Source: Methanosphaera sp. SHI613 (GTDB lineage Archaea > Methanobacteriota > Methanobacteria > Methanobacteriales > Methanobacteriaceae). Taken from it: DNA of 8,651 nucleotides. Positions 1-5,312 of the stretch are shown here, in pieces. The notes under the pieces are model-generated. The model was not told where the DNA came from, searched no databases, and saw nothing but the letters and a program-made list of their open reading frames with translations. Position 1 is the stretch's first letter; each line of letters starts with the position of its first letter. The stretch spans positions 1 through 8,651 of the forward strand of contig MVJJ01000120.1 in NCBI GenBank assembly GCA_003266145.1, read 5' to 3'. A program made the position numbers and the translations under genes.

Positions 1-62
1 TATGGGAATTTCGGAAAGTTGCCGGCCTTTTATATATTCTGTACCAAGTTTTATTTTTGTGC

Positions 63-118
63 TTTTTTTGTGGCAAGTTGTAATTTAGAGTTTATTATGT
101 AGTTTTTGACTTTTTTTT
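63..118 (+). terminator. Serial oligo-T terminator region
   Basis: T7 at 63-69 and T8 at 111-118 lie on the + strand, followed by more T runs to 224. Archaeal RNA polymerase terminates at U-tracts without needing a hairpin, so these fit the 3' end of a + strand gene outside the window. The upstream gene itself is not visible, so this is inference from base pattern only. Confidence 0.4.
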
Positions 119-148
119 GTAGTAGATTCGTGATTCTTATTTTATTTG

Positions 149-177
149 TGAAGTCGGTACTTTTGTACTGACCTTCA
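149..177 (+). other. Stable hairpin with UUUU loop
   Basis: The 5' arm (149-160, TGAAGTCGGTAC) pairs with the 3' arm (165-177, GTACTGACCTTCA) around a TTTT loop at 161-164. There is one G-U pair and one bulged C, giving 12 base pairs. It is much more GC-rich than its surroundings. No T-run follows directly; the next one starts about 20 bases later. It could be a 3'-end processing or stability element, part of a small RNA, or a protein-binding inverted repeat. Confidence 0.45.
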
Positions 178-190
178 TTTATTATTCAAT

Positions 191-213
191 AGAGGATATT
201 TTTTGTCCTTTTT
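191..213 (+). terminator. Weak hairpin followed by T5
   Basis: AGGATA (193-198) pairs with TGTCCT (204-209) around a T5 loop. It can be extended by two pairs on the outside (191-211), and the T-run 209-213 follows at once. This resembles a weak intrinsic terminator. The stem includes G-U pairs, so the call is tentative. Confidence 0.3.
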
Positions 214-283
214 ATCGATTTTTTACACTTTTACTTATTTTGATATTAACTTATTATTTTTCATAAATCTTATTAATAATATC

Positions 284-300
284 TTATATATTATATATTA
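284..300 (+). promoter_or_regulatory. TATA-like promoter of the surface-protein pair
   Basis: A 17-base alternating TTATATATTATATATTA block ends 40 bases before the ATG at 341. With the usual archaeal distance of about 25 bases to the start site, transcription would begin near 315-325, leaving a short leader. No ribosome binding site precedes the ATG at 341, which fits a short-leader or leaderless message. Confidence 0.45.
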
Positions 301-340
301 TTGTAATTTTGTTTAGTTATTGTACTAATTATATATTATT

Positions 341-1255
341 ATGAAAATTATTGATGATGATTATGCGTATGTAAATAGTCTTCTTGTGGTTATCATATCG
401 CTTCCAATATTTATGATAATAATCCTGTCCATATCATTGTCCTTTACTCTTGCTAACGATACGGCAAGTGACATGTCCGCCCACATGCTTAAGAGCACGA
501 CTGGTGATGTTGAAGGTCAGCTGGATAGGATATCCAAGCAAGCTATCCATAACCTGTCTAAGTACTCATATGATAACGTATATGTTGTAAGCAATTCAAC
601 AAAAACATTAAGGTCTTTGATTCAGAATGGCATTAATAACCTAACGGATGATTATTCCAAAAGAGGCATATTGATTAACTGTACCATTATCAATATCTAT
701 CCGGCAGATGATCCCTTCAGCTTTGATGTCTATTATAGGATTTATTCAACATTTGTCAATGACTCATCCAAGCATATTCAATCTAATAATATGATAACAG
801 TCAGTATTGTTGATAGCTCTTATCCGGTTTATGACGTATATCCATTATTTCGAAGTCAGGTGCGTACTGTAAATGACAGCTATATCTATAATGATGTTGA
901 TGTTGTTTATGATAATGCGGCTAGCGGATTGTTTATCAGGAGATGTCCATATGATGATTACACTTCTCATGCTAATAGTAACATAACATTTCTTGACTGT
1001 CTGAACAACCATTACTATCACTTGAGCCATGATGGTTTATGTATCTTCTGTAGACTGGAAAATAGGAGTACTTGTCCTCATAATGGACTTGAAACATTTA
1101 TCATACCTTCACTTCGAGTTAACCAATCCACTTCCTCTATAGATCATGTCTATTTCAATGAGTCGGCTGATGGCCATTACAATGGTAGTCTTCGTGATTT
1201 TAACGATTCCTTCATATACCTGGATGATGCTCATGGAGGTAAATATGGATTTTGA
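341..1255 (+). CDS. Membrane-anchored, Cys-rich secreted hypothetical protein
   Basis: This 304-residue protein has a short acidic N-terminus (MKIIDDD), one strong hydrophobic segment at about residues 11-37, and a long polar domain predicted to face outward. The outer part has about thirteen N-glycosylation sequons (for example NDT 40, NLS 71, NLT 100, NES 273). There are six cysteines, five of them in a C-terminal cluster: C202, C220, C234-x2-C237 and C245 followed by Pro-His. The cluster could bind a metal or form disulfides. The block GLETFIIP (249-256) resembles a family of uncharacterised secreted proteins I recall from Methanobacteriales; that is memory, not a search. The stop lies 11 bases inside the next gene, so the two are probably translated together. 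The start at 341 is the only sensible one, but it has no ribosome binding site. Function is unknown. Role in a pilus-like or cell-surface assembly is inference. Confidence 0.85.
   Translation: MKIIDDDYAYVNSLLVVIISLPIFMIIILSISLSFTLANDTASDMSAHMLKSTTGDVEGQLDRISKQAIHNLSKYSYDNVYVVSNSTKTLRSLIQNGINNLTDDYSKRGILINCTIINIYPADDPFSFDVYYRIYSTFVNDSSKHIQSNNMITVSIVDSSYPVYDVYPLFRSQVRTVNDSYIYNDVDVVYDNAASGLFIRRCPYDDYTSHANSNITFLDCLNNHYYHLSHDGLCIFCRLENRSTCPHNGLETFIIPSLRVNQSTSSIDHVYFNESADGHYNGSLRDFNDSFIYLDDAHGGKYGF
1235..1240 (+). promoter_or_regulatory. GGAGGT ribosome binding site fixing the second gene's start
   Basis: A perfect GGAGGT, complementary to the archaeal 16S 3' end, ends 4 bases before the ATG at 1245. 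It lies inside the end of the preceding gene. It decides the start: the frame is open further up with an ATG at 1146, but that start would overlap the first gene by 110 bases and has no comparable site. Confidence 0.85.
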
Positions 1256-2099
1256 TAGTAGGGGTCAGCTTCTTAGTCTGGATTTATTGTTGTATATGGT
1301 AGTCTTGTCTGTTGTTGTGGCAACTGCATTATATGTTTATGAATCCTTTGACAATTCGGCAAGTGAAATGTTGCTTAATGATTTAAATGATGAGAGAATG
1401 AATACTCTTGTGGATGCATTATTCAAGACTCCCGGCCAACCTGAAAACTGGCATGTACTGGATAGTGGTAGGGTATCTTCCGTCGGATTATGTGTTGATG
1501 GGAATTCGTATCTGATTTCCTATGACAAGCTGATGAGACTTAAAGGTAGTCCGGGCTTGATTTACACGGTCTTTCCAAGTGAGTTTAAATGTAATGTATA
1601 TCTGACTTCAAGTGAAAATCCATCACAAAAGATTGATATCGTTCATTCATATACACCTTCGGCTAACGATGATGTGATTGTCCGTAGTCTACCTGTTATA
1701 ATTGATTACGGCTATGATATTTTACCAATAACATCAGATAACTATGGATATGATTGTCCATATAATCATTTAAATAGGGATGATGATTGGATGTGCAAAT
1801 CCTTCACCTTCAGTAGGGACAATTTATCAGACATGAATTATTACATAGTATCATCTGATGCTGACATAATCCTATCAGATACCTATGGCGAAAATGAAAG
1901 CCTGCATTCAACAGGTCACGTTGACATAACCGATAAGTTGAAGCTACTGGTGCATCATGATGAGGATACAATTTACATACATCTACACTCAACTAATGAT
2001 GATGCTTACTTGGTAAGTGATAGAAATAACCGGCCTCAGCACTTAAATAATGTAGTCAGTCCAGAAACTTACACTGCGACAATAGAAGTATCTACATAA
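1245..2099 (+). CDS. Secreted pilin-like hypothetical protein with class III-like signal
   Basis: This 284-residue protein begins MDFDSRGQLLSLDLLLYMVV: a short charged stretch, a Gly-Gln, then a hydrophobic helix (about 13-31) with an Asp near its start. This resembles the class III (pilin-type, QxSxE) signals of methanogen pseudopilins, but the spacing to the Ser and acidic residue is one longer than in the classic motif, so EppA-type processing is uncertain. The mature part has TPGQPENW (62-69), a block I recall from archaeal pilin-like secreted proteins, then VGLC and a Lys-Leu-rich stretch (YDKLMRLKGSPGL). It has four cysteines (83, 116, 171, 184). It overlaps the preceding gene by 11 bases and has its own GGAGGT site, so both are likely made together and may work as a pair. 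A promoter-like AT-rich gap separates it from the methyltransferase. No enzyme motif is visible and function is unknown. Confidence 0.85.
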   Translation: MDFDSRGQLLSLDLLLYMVVLSVVVATALYVYESFDNSASEMLLNDLNDERMNTLVDALFKTPGQPENWHVLDSGRVSSVGLCVDGNSYLISYDKLMRLKGSPGLIYTVFPSEFKCNVYLTSSENPSQKIDIVHSYTPSANDDVIVRSLPVIIDYGYDILPITSDNYGYDCPYNHLNRDDDWMCKSFTFSRDNLSDMNYYIVSSDADIILSDTYGENESLHSTGHVDITDKLKLLVHHDEDTIYIHLHSTNDDAYLVSDRNNRPQHLNNVVSPETYTATIEVST

Positions 2100-2123
2100 G
2101 ATTATTCAAAATTAAAATATCAA

Positions 2124-2137
2124 TATAAAATTATAAT
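2124..2137 (+). promoter_or_regulatory. TATA-like promoter of the methyltransferase gene
   Basis: TATAAAATTATAAT lies in the 87-base gap after the surface-protein pair. A start site about 25 bases downstream would fall near 2155-2160, giving a leader of roughly 30 bases that includes the ribosome binding site at 2171-2176. No oligo-T terminator separates it from the previous gene, so read-through is also possible. Confidence 0.4.
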
Positions 2138-2170
2138 ATCTGCGAGAAAGATAAATAATATACAGACAAA

Positions 2171-2176
2171 GGGGAT
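2171..2176 (+). promoter_or_regulatory. GGGGAT ribosome binding site
   Basis: This purine-rich site lies 10 bases before the methyltransferase ATG at 2187. That spacing is a little long. It sits only 3 bases before an out-of-frame ATG (2180) that would encode 13 residues ending within the gene, which may lower translation of the methyltransferase. Confidence 0.45.
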
Positions 2177-2186
2177 TTGATGCAAT

Positions 2187-2867
2187 ATGGAAAACGTAAA
2201 AGTAAAGGATGCATTCAATGATGCGGCAGACAGCTATGATTCAAACAGAAAAGAGATAATTCCAAATATGGGAATATATTATCAGACGGCAGTGGAGCTG
2301 ACAAAAGATTATGAAAACCCTACAATAATGGATCTTGGTGCCGGAACGGGTATACTGACAGAACTATTGCACAAGCTACACCCTCAAAGTAAGATAACAT
2401 TGGTTGATATGTCTGCTAACATGCTCAATAAGGCCAGAAGTAAATTCAAGGACATATCCAACTTCAGCTACGTTGAAGATAACTATCTGACAATGGACTT
2501 TCAACAGACATATGATGTGATAATATCATCACTATCCATTCATCATCTTAATGATGAGGAAAAATATACATTATATGATAAGATATATCACAGCCTAAAC
2601 AACAATGGCGTATTTATAAATGCCGATGAAGTAAAGGCACCATCGGATACTCTTGAGAGATTATACGTCGAAAAAGAAACAAATCACCTCCTAAAACAAG
2701 ATTTAACAAATGATGAGAAAGAGCAGATACTCTACCGCAGGACACTGGATATACCATCCACACTTGATGATAACCTGTCCTGGTTGAAGGATATAGGTTA
2801 TAGCAACGTGGATGTTATCTATAAATATTACAGATACTTTGTATTGTACGGTCAAAAGATCGAATGA
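2187..2867 (+). CDS. Class I SAM-dependent methyltransferase
   Basis: This 226-residue soluble protein has the class I methyltransferase core. Motif I is IMDLGAGTG (47-55), which forms the SAM-binding loop. LVDMS (72-76) carries the acidic residue D74 expected to hold the ribose of SAM. DVIISSLSIHHL (110-121) is the motif II strand with the His-His-Leu common in Methyltransf_11/12/25-type enzymes, and a Gly-Val-Phe strand follows near 141-143. The length fits small-molecule methyltransferases of the UbiE/trans-aconitate type. Nothing in the sequence shows the substrate, so I give no symbol. GGGGAT at 2171-2176 sits 10 bases before the ATG. A second ATG at 2180 is closer to that site but opens only 13 codons in another frame. 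A T8 run (2883-2890) lies just after the stop. The family call is firm; the reaction is unknown. Confidence 0.92.
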   Translation: MENVKVKDAFNDAADSYDSNRKEIIPNMGIYYQTAVELTKDYENPTIMDLGAGTGILTELLHKLHPQSKITLVDMSANMLNKARSKFKDISNFSYVEDNYLTMDFQQTYDVIISSLSIHHLNDEEKYTLYDKIYHSLNNNGVFINADEVKAPSDTLERLYVEKETNHLLKQDLTNDEKEQILYRRTLDIPSTLDDNLSWLKDIGYSNVDVIYKYYRYFVLYGQKIE

Positions 2868-2873
2868 TACACC

Positions 2874-2890
2874 TTTTATATATTTTTTTT
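2874..2890 (+). terminator. T8 tract, overlapping a TATA-like box
   Basis: TTTTATATATTTTTTTT starts 7 bases after the methyltransferase stop. The T8 run (2883-2890) could end that transcript. The TTTATATA at 2875-2882 could instead be the promoter of the membrane-protein gene, with a start site near 2903-2909, right at the GGAGG. Both uses may hold. Confidence 0.4.
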
Positions 2891-2903
2891 AATAAACTTA
2901 TTT

Positions 2904-2908
2904 GGAGG
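2904..2908 (+). promoter_or_regulatory. GGAGG ribosome binding site 7 bases before an AUU codon
   Basis: This strong Shine-Dalgarno sequence has no in-frame ATG, GTG or TTG at a usable distance. An in-frame ATT at 2916 lies exactly 7 bases after it. The first ATG of the gene, at 2952, is 43 bases away and has no site of its own. Confidence 0.55.
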
Positions 2909-2951
2909 ATTAACCATTACATTAATAAACTCAGATACATTACATAACTAC

Positions 2952-3557
2952 ATGATATTGCTGGTAGGCTTATTCATAATGTCCTTTGGAGTGGCATTAT
3001 CGGTAATAAGCGACCTTGGAACAACACCAATATCCTGCATCCCAAACGTTCTAAGCTATGGGGTGCCATTATCCCTTGGAACGATAACAATAATATTCAA
3101 CATCCTATTGGTACTAATACAATTACTTATTCTTAAGGGGGAATTTGAGCATAAGCAATGGCTGCAGATATTGGTAACAGTCATATTCGGATATTTCATA
3201 GATTTTTCACTCTATATCCTCACTCCCATAGTTAATCCAACCACATACATATCCCAGTGGATTATCTGTATAATAAGTACATTCATCATAGCCTTCGGAG
3301 TATACCTGGAGATAAAATCCGATGCAATAGTTCTACCCGGAGAGGGAGTTATACTCGCCGTAAGATACAAGACAAAAAAGGACTTTGGGAAGATAAAGTC
3401 AATATTCGATTCATCCAATGTAATAATCGGTGCAATACTGTCCATACTGTTATACGCTTCATTTCAAGGAATAGGACTAGGAACGATATATGCGGGAGTA
3501 GTCGTAGGTTACATTGTAAAGGCTTATTCCTTATTAATCGACAGATTTGATAAATAG
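2952..3557 (+). CDS. YczE/YitT-like multi-pass membrane protein
   Basis: This integral membrane protein has 201 residues from ATG 2952, with about five hydrophobic segments (roughly 1-20, 38-61, 70-90, 103-121 and 155-188). Features of the YczE/YyaS/YitT-type family of unknown function are LGTTPIS in the first loop (22-28), the LPGEG turn (128-132) after helix four, and the Gly-rich last helix GIGLGTIYAGVVVG (173-186). The family is a proposed transporter or membrane regulator with no settled substrate. The frame is open upstream back to the methyltransferase stop. From an ATT at 2916, which has a well-placed GGAGG, it would gain 12 residues (ITLINSDTLHNY). Members I recall have a few polar residues before the first helix, which supports the longer form. 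I give the first ATG as the conservative start. It lies 84 bases after the methyltransferase, so co-transcription is possible. Confidence 0.82.
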   Translation: MILLVGLFIMSFGVALSVISDLGTTPISCIPNVLSYGVPLSLGTITIIFNILLVLIQLLILKGEFEHKQWLQILVTVIFGYFIDFSLYILTPIVNPTTYISQWIICIISTFIIAFGVYLEIKSDAIVLPGEGVILAVRYKTKKDFGKIKSIFDSSNVIIGAILSILLYASFQGIGLGTIYAGVVVGYIVKAYSLLIDRFDK

Positions 3558-3596
3558 TTAAATAGTGATTTTATAGGGTTAAGGTATTATATTCAA

Positions 3597-3622
3597 GGAT
3601 TGCTCATGTTTTTGAGTAATTT
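3597..3622 (+). terminator. Hairpin after the membrane-protein gene
   Basis: TTGCTCA (3600-3606) pairs with TGAGTAA (3613-3619) around a TGTTTT loop, with one G-U pair and up to three more outer pairs (two G-U). It lies 40 bases after the stop at 3557. No T-run follows, so it is either a 3'-end structure or chance in AT-rich DNA. Confidence 0.3.
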
Positions 3623-3726
3623 ATAGAATATTAATCCATATGCTTGGTGGCAATTGATGATTTGGGATATTTATTAAAGATAATTATTCTAAATGGGTAA
3701 GATTGCTTATTCTCTAAGATTCTAGT

Positions 3727-3755
3727 ATGTAATGTATGATTGATAATGTAATGTA
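3727..3755. repeat. Direct repeat ATGTAATGTA, possible operator
   Basis: ATGTAATGTA occurs exactly at 3727-3736 and 3746-3755, 19 bases start to start, or close to two helical turns. It lies about 35-65 bases before the TATA-like box of the ATPase gene, where archaeal activators often bind. The sequence is low in complexity, so chance cannot be excluded. Confidence 0.3.
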
Positions 3756-3790
3756 AAATAGTTAACATAATTATTTTATATTAAATGTGA

Positions 3791-3798
3791 TATATAAT
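3791..3798 (+). promoter_or_regulatory. TATA-like box of the ATPase gene
   Basis: TATATAAT lies 50 bases before the likely ATG (3849). A start site about 25 bases downstream would give a leader of about 30 bases holding the AAGGTGA ribosome binding site. The surrounding DNA is so AT-rich that other boxes, such as TTTTATATT near 3775, are possible. Confidence 0.4.
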
Positions 3799-3836
3799 CT
3801 AATATGGATTATGTTTTGTAAAATGCAATATAATAT

Positions 3837-3843
3837 AAGGTGA
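3837..3843 (+). promoter_or_regulatory. AAGGTGA ribosome binding site deciding the ATPase start
   Basis: AAGGTGA matches the complement of the archaeal 16S 3' end and ends 5 bases before ATG 3849. The in-frame GTG at 3840 lies inside this site, so it is very unlikely to be the start codon. Confidence 0.75.
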
Positions 3844-3848
3844 CTTTC

Positions 3849-5042
3849 ATGATGAATGATATAGCTTGGGGTTCAGATGAAGAATTAACAGATACTCAAT
3901 TTTATAATAGACTTAGTGATATTGAATTTTTATCCGGACTATTAAAGAGTACGGCTTTTGGATCTTCACCTACAATCTTATTGACAGGAGTTAGAGGAGT
4001 AGGAAAAACAGCCTTAATAAAAAAACTTAAACGAGATTTAAACGAAAGATACTTAATCTCATACATTAATTTATCACAAAGTAACTCCTTTCAAACAGGA
4101 AACCTTGATAGAAGTGATATAATAAATTTAATATTTAGGGAATTAATCAAATCAGCACAAGAAAAGGGATTAACTACCACAATCAAGAAAATTGAAAAGA
4201 TTATTAAGACAAATAATCTTAAATTAGATAATATTATGAGTTTTGAGGGTATACCAATACCTAAAATGGGACTTGAAGAAGATTATAGTAAATTATCTGA
4301 ATTTGTAATGGATTTGCCTCAGAAAATATATGAAGAATGTCCTGAAGAGATAGATGGTGTTCTCCTATTTTTTGATGAATTTCAAAATATCAAGGATTTA
4401 AATGAACAGATGGATGGATTCTTATGGTATTTAAGAAGCAAGGTTCAATCTCAAAAGAATGTTACCTACTTATTTTCAGGCAGCATGAGTCTGAAAGATA
4501 AACTGATTGAGGATATTGCAGGTAAAAACGGGGCATTTGGTGGAAGAATCTTAACAATAGAAATAAAGCCATTCAATCAGGTTACAACACGAAAATATCT
4601 GCAGACAAATGCACCTACTCTGCAATTTACTAAAGATGGATTTGATAGATTCTATAAATGTACAAAAGGAATTCCCTTCTACATTAATACATTTGCCAGG
4701 TTACTACCTGAAAATGAAGAATTAGATAAGAATAAGATAATTAACATCTTTAAAAAATCATTACCATTACTTGCCAGTCATTTTACAATAACATGGGGTA
4801 GATTAACATTAAAAGAACAAAAAATCATAGTGTCCTTGCTGGACATGCCATTAAAGCGTGTAGAAATTGCAAATACACTTCATGTTACTAGTGGATCACT
4901 TGCAAGACCACTAGCGACTCTTCAAAATTTAGTGTTGGTTGAAAACGATGATGGCAAATATTCCATAATCGATTCAATATTAAAATACTGGTTACTGAAC
5001 TATTATAATGAGAAAGGATTCTATCCATTTAGAAGTGATTAG
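3849..5042 (+). CDS. Archaeal AAA+/STAND-type ATPase with C-terminal winged helix
   Basis: This 397-residue P-loop ATPase resembles the archaeal ATPase_2 (PF01637-like) group related to Orc1/Cdc6 and STAND proteins. Starting from ATG 3849, there is an NR-x4-E-like N-terminal block (about 20-28). Walker A GVRGVGKT spans 47-54, and Walker B VLLFFDE spans 171-177 and is followed by FQ. A sensor-1-like strand YLFSGSMS lies at about 207-214. GGRILTIEIKPF (231-242) fits the lid entry, and GIPFYIN (274-280) is typical of the group. A winged helix (about 319-371) ends in KYSIIDSILKYWLLNYY, the IxDxxLKYWL signature of these ATPases. All catalytic motifs look intact. The start is set by AAGGTGA at 3837-3843. 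An ATG three bases on (3852) is equally possible. It stands alone, with no obvious partner gene. Its role is unknown; DNA binding through the winged helix is inferred from the family. Confidence 0.92.
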   Translation: MMNDIAWGSDEELTDTQFYNRLSDIEFLSGLLKSTAFGSSPTILLTGVRGVGKTALIKKLKRDLNERYLISYINLSQSNSFQTGNLDRSDIINLIFRELIKSAQEKGLTTTIKKIEKIIKTNNLKLDNIMSFEGIPIPKMGLEEDYSKLSEFVMDLPQKIYEECPEEIDGVLLFFDEFQNIKDLNEQMDGFLWYLRSKVQSQKNVTYLFSGSMSLKDKLIEDIAGKNGAFGGRILTIEIKPFNQVTTRKYLQTNAPTLQFTKDGFDRFYKCTKGIPFYINTFARLLPENEELDKNKIINIFKKSLPLLASHFTITWGRLTLKEQKIIVSLLDMPLKRVEIANTLHVTSGSLARPLATLQNLVLVENDDGKYSIIDSILKYWLLNYYNEKGFYPFRSD

Positions 5043-5070
5043 CTAACAAATAACCTCCCCTATCACCCAC

Positions 5071-5076
5071 TTTTTT
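5071..5076 (+). terminator. T6 terminator of the ATPase gene
   Basis: TTTTTT lies 29 bases after the ATPase stop, after a C-rich stretch (CCTCCCCTATCACCCAC). Further + strand T runs at 5119-5125 (T7) and 5134-5141 (T8) could act as backup sites. Confidence 0.5.
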
Positions 5077-5110
5077 CTAAAAAAATAACTCCAATATAGA
5101 AGATAGATTC

Positions 5111-5141
5111 AAAAAACGTTTTTTTGTCTGTCATTTTTTTT
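5111..5141 (+). terminator. Palindrome AAAAAACGTTTTTT plus T8, backup terminator
   Basis: A perfect 14-base palindrome at 5111-5124 is followed by T8 at 5134-5141. The palindrome gives an oligo-T run on both strands, so it could stop transcription from either side of this convergent gap. Confidence 0.4.
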
Positions 5142-5219
5142 CATATTATTTAATCATGAGTATAATAACAGTATTTCCTTTTTATTTTTTGTCCAGCTTT
5201 ATCTAATCCAATAATTCTT

Positions 5220-5308
5220 AAAAAAAAGTATCAGGGCTTTTGATTAAAAAAGGAATAGTCTTGGTAAAAAAGAGTAAAAAAAGGAAAAGTTAAAATAATA
5301 TCTTAACT
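5220..5308 (-). terminator. Multiple oligo-T terminator of the adhesin-like gene
   Basis: Read on the minus strand, the adhesin gene's stop is followed by a short hairpin (AGTTAA at 5303-5308 with TTAACT at 5288-5293, 9-base loop), then T7 (5276-5282), T6 (5266-5271), T6 (5246-5251) and T8 (5220-5227). Serial U-tracts of this sort are the normal archaeal terminator. Confidence 0.55.
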
Positions 5309-5312
5309 CTTC

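Larger units (their letters stand above)
1..340. other. T-rich non-coding leader region upstream of the first gene
   Basis: I see no convincing gene here. The + strand is strongly T-rich and carries serial oligo-T runs (63-69, 111-118, 199-204, 209-213, 219-224). Such runs are the usual form of archaeal transcription terminators, so they may end a + strand gene lying before the window. A palindrome GCCGGC sits at 21-26 just before a TTTATATA box (29-36), which might be a promoter for a short transcript. A stable hairpin lies at 149-177 and a weaker one at 191-211. The last 60 bases are almost pure A/T and hold the likely promoter of the gene at 341. A 28-codon frame at 2-88 with a hydrophobic end has no visible ribosome binding site, so I do not call it. 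Confidence 0.6.

Noticed and set aside
2..88. 28-codon frame at the left edge with a hydrophobic C-terminus
   Set aside because: No ribosome binding site is visible and the length is near chance. It could be the tail of an upstream gene, but the window holds too little to tell.
1146..1244. Longer N-terminus (33 more residues) for the second surface protein, from ATG 1146
   Set aside because: It would overlap the first gene by 110 bases, lacks a ribosome binding site, and would put a second helix before the pilin-like signal. GGAGGT at 1235-1240 clearly serves ATG 1245.
3257..3550. Overlapping 97-residue + strand frame inside the membrane-protein gene
   Set aside because: It is basic and low in complexity, with no ribosome binding site, and is a frame shadow of the membrane-protein gene.
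341..5042. A defence or toxin-antitoxin island built from the methyltransferase and ATPase
   Set aside because: The methyltransferase has small-molecule-type motifs and no target-recognition domain, no nuclease or toxin gene is present, and the two genes are separated by a membrane-protein gene and promoter-containing gaps.
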